Shown in pieces: positions 1-12,164 of a DNA stretch of 64,000 bases; positions within the stretch are counted from its first letter, which is position 1, and every line of letters starts with the position of its first letter. This DNA comes from Saxidomus purpurata (Eukaryota; Mollusca; Bivalvia; Venerida; Veneridae). The DNA is taken from NCBI GenBank assembly GCA_022818135.1, contig JAFMSR010000017.1, forward strand, positions 5,253,403 to 5,317,402. The letters run 5' to 3'. The translations under genes and the position numbers were made by a program. The notes under the pieces are model-generated. The model saw nothing but the letters and a program-made list of their open reading frames with translations, ran no database searches and was not told the origin of the DNA.

Positions 1-2199
1 AGGAGTTTGTGGTAAAGTGGGGTACCCCCTTTACATTTGTAAATAGGCCTTGCTCAAAAATTGAAAATAGGTAAGAAATGTTATAACATTTATCGACATA
101 TTTCTTTCTGTAAACATGAATAGCATCATTAATTTGTTTAAGTTTGTGTAGAGGTAGCAAAAGAACTTTCCAAAAATGTATAGGTTTACAAACGTCCTAG
201 ATACAATAAAGATAATATCGATGTTTCAAGATTTTGGCGAAAGAAGTTCTAGCTTTTGTCAGCCGCTACCTTAAGCACATCTAGGTATTACATGTTGACG
301 GAAATAGTTATTTTAACAAACGTTATATAGAAGTATTTTTAGGAAATGGAAGTTAAAGATGAACAACATCTTCCATACATGGAGCATTCCTGTTAAATCA
401 TTTAACAGGAGTTAAAAGTTTCCACCGTATACGATAACACGAACACAAGAGTGGGCAAAGATGCACTCACTGAAAAGTTTTGAAGAACAAAATAAATGAT
501 ACTAGTACCTTTATATCTAAGCTTCTGGAAATGATTTGTTAAGTTTTCACATATAACTCGTATGAAATTCAAGTGAACTGTGGGTGTGGCAGTTTTAACC
601 AAAGGGGCATGATTTAATTAAACTTACTACATTGTACATTGTACAGAACCAAGGGTGTTGCAATTTGACCCAAAGGGCAGGATTTGATCAACTTGCTACG
701 GAACAACTAAACACACCAAATCTTCAGATACTGTGCAATGCTGTGCGTACAGATGCATTTGTCCAACTAAGTACAGTAATAGATAAATCGGTGATACTTT
801 ATCTGGACCGCAATGACCGTACATTGTATTTAAGATAACGATAAGAGGTGGGTTCAAAGTTTCAAATGTCGCTCACATGATATATATATTTATTGACTGG
901 CTTACACGTTTATGGTCATAATTTGAAAATACTTAAATACTTCAGAAATATCAGTATTAAGAGCTATTTATGTTTTGTCTATAATATTTTGAAATAGTAA
1001 TCGTTTGCAAGTCTTTAGATATCTCGCTGAGTTATTAGATTGCATTTACATTTCTGTAAAGGATTTCAAGTACCTGAATATTGACTGTATGAGATATAAT
1101 GTGCACATGTTATTCATATTTTGGAGACTATAGAAACGGATCAATTTCGTTATCCTTTGACTGAAGAATATAAATGTGAGTAGATAAATTATGTATATTA
1201 TTTTTCATAAATGCGTATTTGGGTAACTATCTTTTATAGACTCGGGTTCTGCTGAGTAAACATACAGTATGCAGTATGTAGTTAAGTTTTATTTTCGATA
1301 TAATGGTGTCTGTAAACTTTAATCATAATCTGTAGAAAAAAATGACATACAAATGTAAATGAAATAGTTAAAAACAAATACTTCCACTAATTAAATATTG
1401 TGTTATTCATATCGCAAATATAATAAAGACGAAACATAATCTACATTAACCGCTTTATCAAGTTGTGTATTTGAAAAATCGATGTACATATACTATCGTT
1501 TAACTATATTTTATGAAATCTTCTTTCGATTACAATTTCAGAGAATGGGCAAAATTTTGCATTTTTTTAAACAGTTGAACTTCACCGATACTATTCAAGT
1601 AAACCAAGTATTATGCTTATTTAGACAACCTACAGACAATCCATTTCTGTGAAACGCAGTCAATTTGATTTTGAATGACAAACAGTATATCCACCATGAT
1701 TTTGAGAGTTATGTAAATTCATAGAAACGCGCTGCTTGAGCAAACATAGATTAAATGAGATAAGTGTGGGTGGAAATGTGAAAAAAAATGGTACAATGAA
1801 TAAACAATATGGCAAAATAACAGTTAAACGAATAATGAAGGTTACTGGGATTTATATTTTAAATAGATTTCTGATGAAGCCCAGTGTAAGCAGCACTAAC
1901 CCCTCTGTGACTGAGGTTCGAGTGCAGTGACAGATTACAAAAAATGTTTTTTTCACGAAAATAGAAAAACGCCCTTGTGCTGTTTAACTTTTTGAGTAAA
2001 TTTGTAATTCATCTCTTAATGGCGCAGAAAAGGGGCCTTCCGACATTTGCTTCATTAATCCATTTTCTAATTTTGGCAATACTTCAAGAAAGAAGCATAT
2101 TGTGGAAGGAGCGCATGTTTTTCACTAGACATGATATACATCAAAAGAATATTTGTTTTTCATGGATTTACTTTCATTGCCGTAGACTACGTGTAATTA
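1..2199. other. No recognisable gene or repeat
   Basis: AT-rich sequence with only short frames that resemble nothing I recognise. The 5' end of the downstream Penelope-like element may lie within its last few hundred bases, but I could not place it. Confidence 0.5.
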
Positions 2200-4118
2200 A
2201 TGATGAAAAATGCGGTAATTACTTTAAAGACTTTAAAGACCCCTTCTTACTGCGAATGTAAAAACTCGAAATTTTGCTATTCAGATGCCGGTCATGTCAT
2301 CACTGGTAATTTTGATATTATTAAAGACAAGCGTATTCGTAATTTATTCTTTAAAGGACCAAAATACAGAATTCCTTCTACTATTGATTTTCATGCTTGT
2401 CGTGGTCATATTGCGGAATCTATCGAAACTTTTTGTGTTAAATGGTGTCGTCGTGAGAATGCTGATCCAAATGCATTAACGTCTTGGAAACGAAGTATTT
2501 TTAACATTGTCGATTCTCGTATAAAATTTTACCAAACAAATGAACACCTACTTCCATCAAAACCCAAGTTTACTTTAAGACATCTGAAAAAGGAAATCCA
2601 AGAATTTCATTCTAAGTATGTCTTAGTTCCAGCAGACAAGGCGGCCAACAATATTATCATCATTTGACGCCTACATTATATTAATGTTTTACAAAACGAA
2701 CTAAATAGCACTAAAGCTTATATATTGAGTCCTTCCGTTGAACAAAATGTGGTCACTGATCACATCAGTGAAGTTTCTAATTTGAAAGTTCGTATAGATG
2801 ATCAACATATTAAACTTCCTACTATGTACTGGATTCCTAAATTACATAAACAACCATATAAAGCTCGTTTCATCGCTAATTCAAGCTCTTGTACCACTAC
2901 AAATATTTCAAAACTATTAACATCTTGCCTAACTGCTATAAAAGCCCACGTGAAAAGATATTGTGATAAAGTATACGAAAACTCTGGTAAACATTTATTT
3001 TGGTCGATCAAAAATTCTGGCGAAATCCTGGATAAGTTTAAAGTTAATAATTACAAAGTAACTTCAGTCAGTACATACGATTTTTCTACTCTGCATACCA
3101 CTTTACCACATAATTTGATAAATGACAAGCTAACTGCCCTAATTCAAAAGACTTTTGCCAGGGAGAATGCTACATTTCTCGCCTGCAATTTCGATAAAGC
3201 TTTTTTTACTAGCTGTATTGTTAAACATTATACTATGTGGACCTGTGACGAAGTTTGTAAAGCCATTTCCTTTTTATTGAACAACATTTATATAAGGTTT
3301 GGGAATGCAGTTTTCAGACAAGTAATCGGTATTCCCATGGGAACTAATTGTGCACCCCTTGTCGCAGATTTGTTTTTATATTGTTATGAAAGAGACTTTA
3401 TGTTGAGTCTCCAGATACGCAGGCAGACATTATCACTGCTTTTAATAATACATCACGCTATCTGGATGATATTCTTAATATGGATAACCCGTTTTTTGGT
3501 CAATTGGTGGACACTATTTATCCCCGGGAACTCCAGTTAATTAAAACTAACAATTTGGATACTGGTGCTTCATTTTTAGATTTACATCTCTCTATTTATA
3601 ACAATATTATACATACTAAAATTTATGACAAGAGGGATGATTTTAATTTTAATATTGTAAATTTCCCCCATTTGGATGGGGATGTACCTCATGCTACATC
3701 TTATGGGGTATACATTTCTCAGTTAATTCGGTTTGCCAGAGCGTGTAGTCATGTTGAGGATTTCAATGAACGTAATCAATATATTACAAATAAACTTCTT
3801 CAACAGGGCTACCGTTATTACAAATTGCGTAAATATTTTGCTAAATTTTACTATCGTAATTCTGATTTGGTTTTGAAATTCAATAGTAATCTAAAGACTC
3901 TTCTGCGAGAAGGTATTTCAGAACCCGATTTTTATGGGGATGTGGTTTACAAACTTCGTAAGATTTTGGGTCATGGCAATTTTCCAACTGTATTTGCTAA
4001 AATTATAAAACGTTTTGTTAAAAGAGGTTACGACCCTACTGTTTTGAGACACACCGCATGTTTGGTGTTCAACCCGTTTACAGTTGGACGCTATGCTTCC
4101 CTCTTTGATTGTGTCTGA
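2200..4118 (+). pseudogene. PLE reverse transcriptase, broken ORF
   Basis: Three pieces make up one reverse transcriptase. Piece one (2,200-2,664) ends in PADKAANNIIII and a TGA at 2,665-2,667; the same frame continues with RLHYINVLQNELNSTKA and runs through 2,725-3,405. This second piece carries the family signatures YWIPKLHKQPYKARFIANSS, STYDFSTLHTTLPHN and GIPMGTNCAPLVADLFLYCY. A frameshift around 3,405-3,415 moves the rest into another frame, where RYLDD (catalytic YLDD at 3,459-3,470) and NFPHLDGDVPHATSYGVYIS are read through to a stop at 4,118. The palm, the catalytic aspartates and the C-terminal thumb-like part are therefore all present but cannot be made as one protein. Known for the family: such RTs prime reverse transcription at nicked DNA. 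Inferred: this copy is dead and at most a source of RNA for trans-mobilisation. Confidence 0.85.
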
Positions 4119-4598
4119 CGGTGATTGTGAGGACTCTGTGATGGGCAGTTTTTAAATCCCACTGGGACGAAACTGTTTTGATTTCTGTCCTCTGGCCTGT
4201 TTCGTCGGGCCATTAAGGGTGTTTCTCTTGGTGCTCTGCCTTCTGCAAATGCATTGAGTACATACGTTTTTTGGTTCTCAAGGTTTGCTTTTTATATATT
4301 TATACACGAGCATTTTTGTGTTTTACATACCATGCCTTTTGTTTCCATTGCGTGTGTTAGAGATTCACCTAGCAGGGATTACTTTCATTTACACTGTCCT
4401 GTGACTTTGGAACATGGTGGGGGTAAGAGTGAGGTTGGGTGCGCACCATAAACCGGTTTAAGCTCCCCAGTGGTGTTTTTGCCACTGACCGTTCCAAGGC
4501 GGTGCCCCACTGTGTTCCGTTAATTGTTCGTTTTGTCCTCGTGTGTTTGCTTTGTATGCTTGTGTGTGTTGGTAGTGTATGTTTGTGTGTGTACATGA

Positions 4599-4626
4599 TT
4601 GTGTGTGTGTGTGTGTTGTGTGTGTG

Positions 4627-4672
<46 letters not shown>
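4599..4672 (+). repeat. GT microsatellite inside the PLE 3' region
   Basis: Nearly pure (GT)n tract with a few interruptions, followed by GGTGGTGTGCAC and the conserved PLE 3' tail. The long Cys/Val frames across it are microsatellite read-through, not genes. Confidence 0.95.
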
Positions 4673-4765
4673 GGTGGTGTGCACTTCTGGGTGCTGTGGG
4701 GCTCGTTTTGGGGAGGCTGCGTTTTTGGTACGTGGCATTCCCTGTTTGATATTATTTTTGGTTTT

Positions 4766-6239
4766 AATTCATTTGAGAGGTTAAATGATAATAGTGGGTT
4801 TTATATAAAAGAAAAGATGATTTCTGAACGAATATATCAGTCTGTAAATATTTTTTTTGTAGTTAGATGCTGTTCTTATGTTTAGAATATACGAATGTTC
4901 TGACCTCCGGTTCAAGAAACGTTACTCTCATTTTCGCCCGACGCGTACTTTCGTTTTCGCTCGGGCCGATACATGTATGTAGATGTGCTTGATATTTATT
5001 ACTAAGGGCTGTTTGGGTATATGCAAAAATAAAATGTAATTAAAATTGAATTTGTGTTCCAATGTTTCAGGGAAAATTTGCATCAATAAAATAAATACAA
5101 ATAGTTGTCTGTCTTGAAAACAGGAAATTTTGTGCACTATTCGTCCATATACGTCCAACAAAAAATAACTAAGAGCCCCTCCTCTTACCGCGAACTTCGT
5201 TTATCTCGAAGTAAAAGGTCTGGTCCCTTGAAATTCGAGATAACGAGAGTCAACTGTATATCTTTGCCTTCAAATATGTTTATTGCTATTATAACGTTAT
5301 TACCTTAATCATATACTGCCAACTGAAATATGATTTAAAGTAAGTTTTGACATCAAGTTATGGTATGGGACGTCAATTTGAGAGTAAGTAATGATGCGTT
5401 AGATATACAATGTATCTATTCAGGATAAATTGCTAATGCCTGCTCCCTAATACATGAGCTTGTTCACAATAAGTAACACATACTTGCTGTTTTTCCTGAT
5501 TAAATACTTTCAAATTTTTTTGTTTGAACATTATAGATTTATTTTTGTTATCCGAAAATCATGTTAAACAAGAAATTGAAATAGAGAGGAAGGAGAAATG
5601 GCTCATTTCTAACCAATTTCTTAAAATAAGTATCGAGTTTTGTTTAACAATGAAATATATTAAAGGAATAATAAAAACTTGCAATATTTGGCGAAAAGGT
5701 GTTTTTTACCATAAACTTAGGGCGGAATAAGCCAGACAAGAACATAGGGAGCTAAAGTCAGATGTTCAATGCTAGTTTTCGCGCTTATCACAAACAATGT
5801 CATAATGCATTGCCTTAATTTCTACACAGTCGGGTGACACTTAGTCCTGAAAGTATCTTTAGGGAGACGCTGCTTCGAACCCAGAGACCCGAAAGAGTCC
5901 CAAAACTACCGAAGCTTACTCACCTCGACTTACAGTAAGGAAGAAAAGGAGAAAATCTGTAAGCTACACAATGACACAGACGAAGCGAAAGCGAAACTTG
6001 TTCAATGTTATACATTCAATAGCACAAGGTCCTCTTCAAAATGCGAATCATAAAATTGTACTGTATCAATTGAACATCCAAATCTATTGCATTTAAGATA
6101 CATGTACTTACCTTTATGAAACAGTCTCATGGTGCTTTAATCTCCCGGGGACCAGCGCTTGCAGTCAAACGGAGGTCCCAGTAAGTGTTAGGGAAAAGAC
6201 AACGGACATGCTGACGGAACATAACTAGAGCAGTAAAGC
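4766..6239. other. Non-coding stretch with one orphan transposon end
   Basis: No convincing gene. Apart from the terminal-repeat-like fragment near 5.2 kb the sequence is AT-rich and featureless. The last few hundred bases may be the degraded front part of the Ty3/gypsy remnant that follows. Confidence 0.4.
5174..5260. repeat. Orphan terminal repeat of a pogo/Tigger-like DNA element
   Basis: The pattern ACTTCGTTTATCTCGAAG followed by ATTCGAGATAACGAGAGT and CAACTG next to TA is typical of termini of pogo/Tigger-like transposons and derived MITEs, where words for a cleared ATCTCGAA recur in opposite orientation. No partner terminus is visible nearby, so this is a fragment. Family assignment is from general pattern recognition only. 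Confidence 0.4.
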
Positions 6240-7477
6240 AACTGAGAAAAGGCCCGGAAGTAAAGCAAAGGAACTTAAGGATGGTATTTATGTAGAGGGC
6301 AGTGTCGAAAGGTTGATGTGGTGTTCACGGCATACACGAGGGCCTCAAAGTATATCTTGTATTCAAAAGTCTACAGTAAATTAGGGGTTGACGGACGTCA
6401 AAAACTGAAGGGTCCTACATGTCTTAGGGGAACAGAGAGTTACCCGATCAACAAAGTCGGGAATGATGATTTCAGTATAAAGCTCGGGGAGCCTGAGTTG
6501 AAAAAGGGAATTATTGTAGCTGATATTGAGGCCGATGCCCTTCTGGAAACTGACTTACCGCTGACTAAGGAGGTTGTCTTGTTGGGCGGAATAGAGTTCA
6601 TAGTTGATCATAGTTGTCTACAATACTGTATTCCACTGCAGTCTAAAACATCAATTAACGTTTATGTTTAACGCAATGTTCAAGATGATAATGAAACGCA
6701 AGCAGACTATTTGCTGGAGCCCACAGAGGGGTTTCGAGAGAGGTATCAGCTAGTGATGGCGTCAACATTGGTTAACATTAACAGGTCAACAACATCGAAA
6801 GCGCGAGTACTGAGACCCTTTGATTAGGACGTCAAAATATGACAGCATTTCGTTAAAGGTAAAGCCGAGAAAGTAGAGAAAATTTGTTCGAGTAGTTTCA
6901 GAGAGTTAGCATTTAAGTGAGAAAGAAAATCTCAGCAGTATTCGACGTGTCGAGATTGTAAAGGAGCAAGTGAAACATCCGCAGACAAAGAGAATGTACC
7001 AGACCACCTTATGGACTTATATAATGAAGGGACAAAGAACATGACTGACTATGAGTCTGAAATAGTAGCTGGTCTCATTGTTACATATGCAATTCTGTCT
7101 CGAAGGACGAATGGGACTTTGGTCTAACTAACCTTGCCGAACACCCTATAAACACGGGGGAAGCATAGCCGATTAAACAACGTCCCCAGAAAAGTACCCA
7201 TGTGACGGAAGAAGAAAGGAAGGCGATTGAAGATTTGCTCAGAATGGGGGTTATCCAGAAGAGCACTTTGGAATGTCCCATTGTTCTTCTGAAAAAGAAA
7301 TCAGTGGTCACCAGACCATGTGTCGACTACCGCAAAGTTAATTCCTTGGTCAAACTAGATGGTTTTCCTTTACCACGGATTCAAAATCGTCTTGACTCAG
7401 TCGCCGGTTCTGTTCTGTAGCTTTGATCTCGTCAGCGGTTACTTTTAGTTTCCACTTAAAAGGTCTGATAATGCGAA
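6240..7477 (+). pseudogene. Ty3/gypsy-type pol remnant (protease and RT start)
   Basis: Frames at 6,280-6,671 read DGIYVEGSVER, then after a frameshift VFTAYTRASKYILYS and IIVADIEADALLETDL, the layout of a Ty3/gypsy retropepsin. The active-site triplet expected as DTGA is YTRA here, so the catalytic aspartate is gone. Frames at 7,090-7,420 read LTNLAEHPINTGEA, IEDLLRMGVIQKSTLECPIV and RPCVDYRKVNSLVKLDGFPL, the start of the gypsy RT, followed past a stop by FDLVSGYF. Several stops and frameshifts separate these pieces. The RT is cut off at about 7,477, exactly where the left palindrome arm begins. No LTRs were identified. It is a fossil, and it marks the outer left breakpoint of the inverted duplication. 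Confidence 0.75.
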
Positions 7478-7609
7478 AATGGGTCTTTATTTGAAAAAAA
7501 TCTTTGACAGAGTTACCTTCTCTTGCCTACAGATGGGATTCATGATGCATACATGAATTCCATGTTTCACAGCAGTGTCTGAAAGGGTTTAGTCAATAAG
7601 TGGAACTTA

Positions 7610-7970
7610 CCCAGACTCAATACTAAGAAACTAAATTAATCACAACGCTGTTTAGCACAACATGTTTCGACTTTATTGTACGACGTCTTCTTCAGGTGCA
7701 GTAAATAAAAATGTATGTAATAACAAACAAGTAAACGTCACGTCCGCTTAGCGTAGCGCGTAGAGGAACATGACGTACGGCGGCAAATTATCTATTACAG
7801 TATTACAAAAAGGATCTGATAACAAGATGCAATGGTTTTCAAAAAATTAATAAGCAACAAAAGTATACTGATAGTACATTGAAAACCTACTTTACTGTTA
7901 TACAATGCAAAATAAAGAAAGATAATAATATAATATGCATTGACAATGTTTCTGGTGATATGGCCAGGTT
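7610..7970. repeat. Insertion present only in the left arm
   Basis: In the right arm the flanks GTTTAGTCAATAAGTGG and GTTGATAAAGGAGACG are directly adjacent; here about 360 bp lie between them. On the minus strand the insert carries CTGAAGAAGACGTC, then GTCGAAACATGT, a pattern seen at PLE ends and reminiscent of a decayed hammerhead core. Part of it (about 7,860-7,925) is also an inverted, diverged match to 8,215-8,300. No coding potential. Confidence 0.6.
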
Positions 7971-10119
7971 GATAAAGGAGACGTTTCACACTTTTGATAC
8001 TTCATCCCCTAAGGGTCTCAATAGCGACCTCTTGTTTAAAGTTGTATAAACTGTAGCTGTTAGTACCGTTTTTATGCTTGTATTAAAGTAAAGTATCTCT
8101 AAAAACGTTTTCTGTTATATTATAATTTCTGATGAAGAGCAATTGTTTACAGAAAACAGTTGTTTGTCAATACAACTTAATGTTGCACTGTATTTCTTGT
8201 AAAACGCTTACATTTATATTTTCTATTATCTCCCTTTATGTTTGCATTGTATAACAGAAAAGTGAGTTTTCAATGTACTGTATATCAATATACTTTTGTT
8301 ACCCAGATTCAATGAATTTCCTATGTCGAGAAAGGACCATAGTTCTGATAATATACTCTTGTCTGTTTGTTAATACGAATTTATTTTAGTTCGATTACGA
8401 AGAAAGCTCCGGAGCTTATTGAAACGCTCTCGAAAACTCGTTCCCGATGTCATCACGCTCGCGAGAGAGAGAGTCAGTAAGTACTATTGTCTGTTGATGG
8501 AGGTAATAATGGTAAATAAGTATTATGTTTCAAAGCAACATCTGTACTGGTTTTGAAAATAGTGGGATGTTACGGAAGACTTAACCACGTTCAATGTACT
8601 TTCGAAATCGAACAAAGGTCATTATTCTGACAAAACAACTTCACAGAGTTATGTACTCGTGTCTGTTGATGGAGGTATTAATGGTAAATACGCACTATAG
8701 GTTTCAAATCAATATCTGTAATGGTTTTGAAAAAAAGTAAGTTGGTAAGAAAAACTTAATCAAGGTGTCACGCTAACGACGACGCAGACGCAAGTAAGAT
8801 AGTTCCCATTTTCTTCGAAAATCCTTCAATGCATGACATTTTGACAGTCCAGACTAGAATGTGTGAATATATACGGATTCCATTATCTTTAAACTCTAAG
8901 TATGACCTTGACCTTGGATGTAGAGCCATGGATCTTGCAAGCCACACGTCATCTTCATGTTCTGAACATTTGTGCTATATCATTTTAAATTTCTTCACGC
9001 ATGACAAAGTTACTGCCAAGACACGACCTTGTGAAGATATACAGAATTTCATTACCTTTAAACTCTAAGTATGACCCCAAACTTTTAAGGTAGGGGCGTG
9101 TGTCTTGCACGCGACACGTCGTCGTCATGTGCCGAACATTTGTGCCATATCATTTGAAAATCCCTTCACGCATGACAAAGTTACAGCCGGGGCACACATG
9201 TATTTATATATACAGGATTTCGTTACCTTTAAACTCTAAGTGTGACCTTGACATTTTGGAATGGGACGTGGGCTACACGTCGTCTTCATGTGTTGAACAT
9301 TTGTGCCATGTTATATGAAAATCCCTTCATGCATCACAAAGTTACAGCCTTTACACGAAAGATGTGACGGACACACGGATGGACAGTGCGATTTCAATAT
9401 GGCATAAAAACGCCTTTATAGGCATAAAAAAGCAACAACTCAAAGTTACAAATGCTATAGTAACTGTTACCGTCGTGTAAAGCAATACAGATTTGTTTTG
9501 AATCACTCGCAAACAGAAACATTATCTTCTTTAAAATCGAAAATACATGTAAGAACGGAATTAAATTAGTCCAGCTATACTAAAGTTATCGCACTTCAGT
9601 TTTAAAGTTGCCCTGTAATTTCATTTAAAATTCGGTTGGACGGTTTTACATATTTATCGAGATTTGACAGAAATTACTAATTTATGAATTATAGTACTTA
9701 TGCACAATATTCTTGCTTGACTCAACCAATATATATTCTACTGTTTGAGTCTGTGCTTAAATAATCTTATAGTTATGTTTCGGATATCAAACATGAGACA
9801 TTAGGCAGGACTTAAGATTTACATGTACTTTTGCACTGTCCTTATTCTGATTTTTAGTAACTATTTTCCTCTGTTATTGCTTAGACATTAAATGTAATTG
9901 GATAATAAAACTGAAATAAAACTTCAAATAAAAATAAACGGTTTGAGTTCTTGAAACTATGCATTGCAAATTGTCCTGCCAGCTTCCAATATTCAAAGTT
10001 TAAAATATATTTCCAGCATTGTTTGAAAGATATGCTCCGGGCAATGTTGTAGGGATGTACAGACAATTTTAATTACTATCTGTGATATAAAACAGATGAT
10101 ATAATATCAAGCTCTCTAC
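7971..10119. other. Dispersed repeats, intronic to the left gene copy
   Basis: Non-coding. Contains repeats with CTGTTGATGGAGGTA words at 8.50 and 8.66 kb and a run of diverged ~165-bp units at 8,820-9,360. The remainder is AT-rich and shared with the right arm. Confidence 0.6.
8820..9370. repeat. Diverged tandem repeat, ~165-bp period
   Basis: About four units, each with GCATGACAAAGTTAC, a purine-rich stretch, CCTTTAAACTCTAAGT, a CCTTGACC word, a TTGCA.GCGACACGTC stretch and GAACATTTGTGCCATATCAT. The same family recurs at 32.1-32.5 and 42.2-42.75 kb and, interrupted by a PLE, at 29.33-30.48 kb. The short frames inside it are not genes. Confidence 0.75.
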
Positions 10120-10317
10120 CTGTGCTTTCACTGTAGCTTTCAGGGTCACCCATTTTAACAAGCAACATCAAACCTATTCTTTGCAATACGGCAGGATCTG
10201 TCTGTTGTCCTCTTATCCTTTTTACCTTTTCTTTCACTGCTTGACAAAGTTTCTCCGTAAGCATCGCTCTTTTCGATTCACTCGAGTCCGTGGAAATTTC
10301 ACCAGGACAGCTTTCTC
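10120..10317 (-). pseudogene. Left-arm copy of the AVKEKVKRI exon
   Basis: Reverse-strand copy of the exon at 28,373-28,570, with the same acceptor (TTGCAG) and donor (GTAGAG) and the same reading MLTEKLCQAVKEKVKRIRGQ. Both ends have phase 1. Its downstream partner exons are not present in the left arm because the arm ends at 7,478, so this copy cannot contribute to the full gene. Confidence 0.6.
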
Positions 10318-11877
10318 CTGCAATTGTATGTGACTAATAGTTGAGATACATGTTTAACTTGTCCATGCAAAACAGATTTTACTATCGTTCTTGTTTTCCT
10401 TCCCATAGTCTACGCAACTCTACATGTGGAAAGCAGGAATAATAATTTTGAAAGCAATACTAGTTAGAGAACTTTCAGAACGGCGAACAGTGCTGTTCTG
10501 ACCAAGGTGTCGAAAATAAAACGGAGTATCTGGAGTAATTTGGTTATGAAGAAACTCGGCCTTGATATAATGACACAACAAAAATCATTAACATCAAGTT
10601 TGCCGCTACTCTTGTCAAATTTTTCGTTCAAGAGAGTAAACAGAACTATTTTGGTGAAATTTGGTGAAACGATCTTTTTGTGTTAGTCCTGTAACTATAA
10701 TCATTATTTGATGATATGCCTGATTATTACTGAAATTCCTGACCTGTTGTCCTTGAACCATATAGTACATGCACTGTCTGCCCTCTAGAAAATAAGAGAT
10801 GGGAGGGGAATGCGTTTTTCAATCGCATTATCACTGGTGATGAAATGCATCATGCCGAACCTGAGACAAAAGTTCAGTCAAGGGAGCTTTTTCCCAACCC
10901 CTATAAATTGTTTAAAATGTCTCCTTCTGCTGGTAAGGTAATGCTAGTTGTTTCTGGGATGCACATTGACTTATATTTGCTCAGTTTATACCAAAAGGTA
11001 GAACTGTTACTGCCATATACTATTATGAAGTATACTTAATTCTTTAAAGTTCAACATGTTCCGTCCGTGACTAGCACAGTTAAATGTCAATCTTCTTCGT
11101 GACAACGCCCCTCCCACACATTTCTATAATAAAATGTTAAAAATCACATTACGGGAAGGGTAAAGTTTGACATGGGGTCCTAATTTGAATGATATTCGTA
11201 GAGGTCTACTACACAATGATACATGCCAAATATCTAACCTTTGGCCCTTGTGGTTTTAAACAAGAAGAGTATTGACGTTTTCCCAATATAAGCCTATTTG
11301 AAATGAAGAGACCCTTCCGGCTGAGGTAAATTTCGACTCGGGGGTCATGATTTGAACAATTGTGATAGAGGTCAACTAGACAATGCTACGTGCCAAATAA
11401 TTAAGCTCTAACCTACAGACGGACGACGTACGACGGACGCCGGACGGTGAGTGTCCTCATAGCCCATAGCTAAAGAACAAAGGGCCATATCCCTGTGAAA
11501 AATAATCCGAACGAAACCTGCCAAAAGCGTGCACAAGTAGGCTTGGTACCAATCACTCCTGTAAGGTGTCATTCAATGCTTGATGAAGCGCGCACAAAAA
11601 TCCGTTTGCACACTGTATTGAAAAAATGGGCCAAACCTCTGTGAAACAATAATCAGAATGAAACCTTCCGATAGCATGCTCAACTAGGTACCATTTAAAT
11701 TTAGAGATGAAGCGCGCACAGTGTTGTGTCTACATACATATAGGCAAACGGACAGACATACACCCTTTACGGGGCGAGAGGTTATAAAAGGGATTAAAGA
11801 AAGTAGTTTCTGTCAATTATGAATTATCTTCACATTGTTCAAATACAAGGTAATACAATAATACCTTGACTGCTTAC

Positions 11878-12009
11878 CTGGATTAACTTTGTGTATCTAT
11901 GTTGTACATGATGCAGGGTTCCGATTTTGATTTCATTGATTTCCTTCATAGCACGATCTTTCAATTTCTGCCCTTCTCCTGTTACTATTGTGACTGTTCT
12001 CAATTTCAG
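11878..12009 (-). pseudogene. Left-arm copy of the LKLRTVTIV exon
   Basis: Reverse-strand copy of the exon at 26,679-26,810, with intact acceptor (TTTACAG) and donor (GTAAGC). It differs at one visible residue (LHHVQ here, LRHVQ on the right). Forty-four codons, phase 0 at both ends. It belongs to the truncated gene copy of the left arm. Confidence 0.6.
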
Positions 12010-12164
12010 CTGTAAAATTCGCATTAGATACAAATTCAACTAGAACTACAACAGAAGGTGATGAATAACCCCCGAAAACCACAATGACACAGTATATAAA
12101 ATTTATGTAATTTACTGATGCTTTAATTATTGGACCTGCACAACTTAAGGCTTCTGTGAAGTAT

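Larger units (their letters stand above)
2200..4765 (+). mobile_element. Penelope-like retroelement, nearly full-length copy (PLE1)
   Basis: This contains a reverse transcriptase gene of the Penelope-like (PLE) class followed by a 3' region with a long GT microsatellite and a terminal tract ending in TGATATTATTTTTGGTTTT. The same 3' end recurs at 16.6, 18.36, 19.08, 20.57, 30.23, 55.35 and 63.65 kb, which fixes the 3' boundary near 4,765. The 5' boundary is not determined; 2,200 is simply where recognisable coding begins. I see no GIY-YIG endonuclease domain in any frame here, so the subclass is left open. The copy is inactive: it has an in-frame stop and a frameshift. It is very similar to the central palindrome copy, so both are fairly recent. 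Confidence 0.85.

Noticed and set aside
8107..8160. Intact hammerhead ribozyme around CTGATGAAGAGC
   Set aside because: CTGATGA and GAAA are present, but the stems needed between them do not pair; only an outer GTTTTCTGT/ACAGAAAAC hairpin forms.
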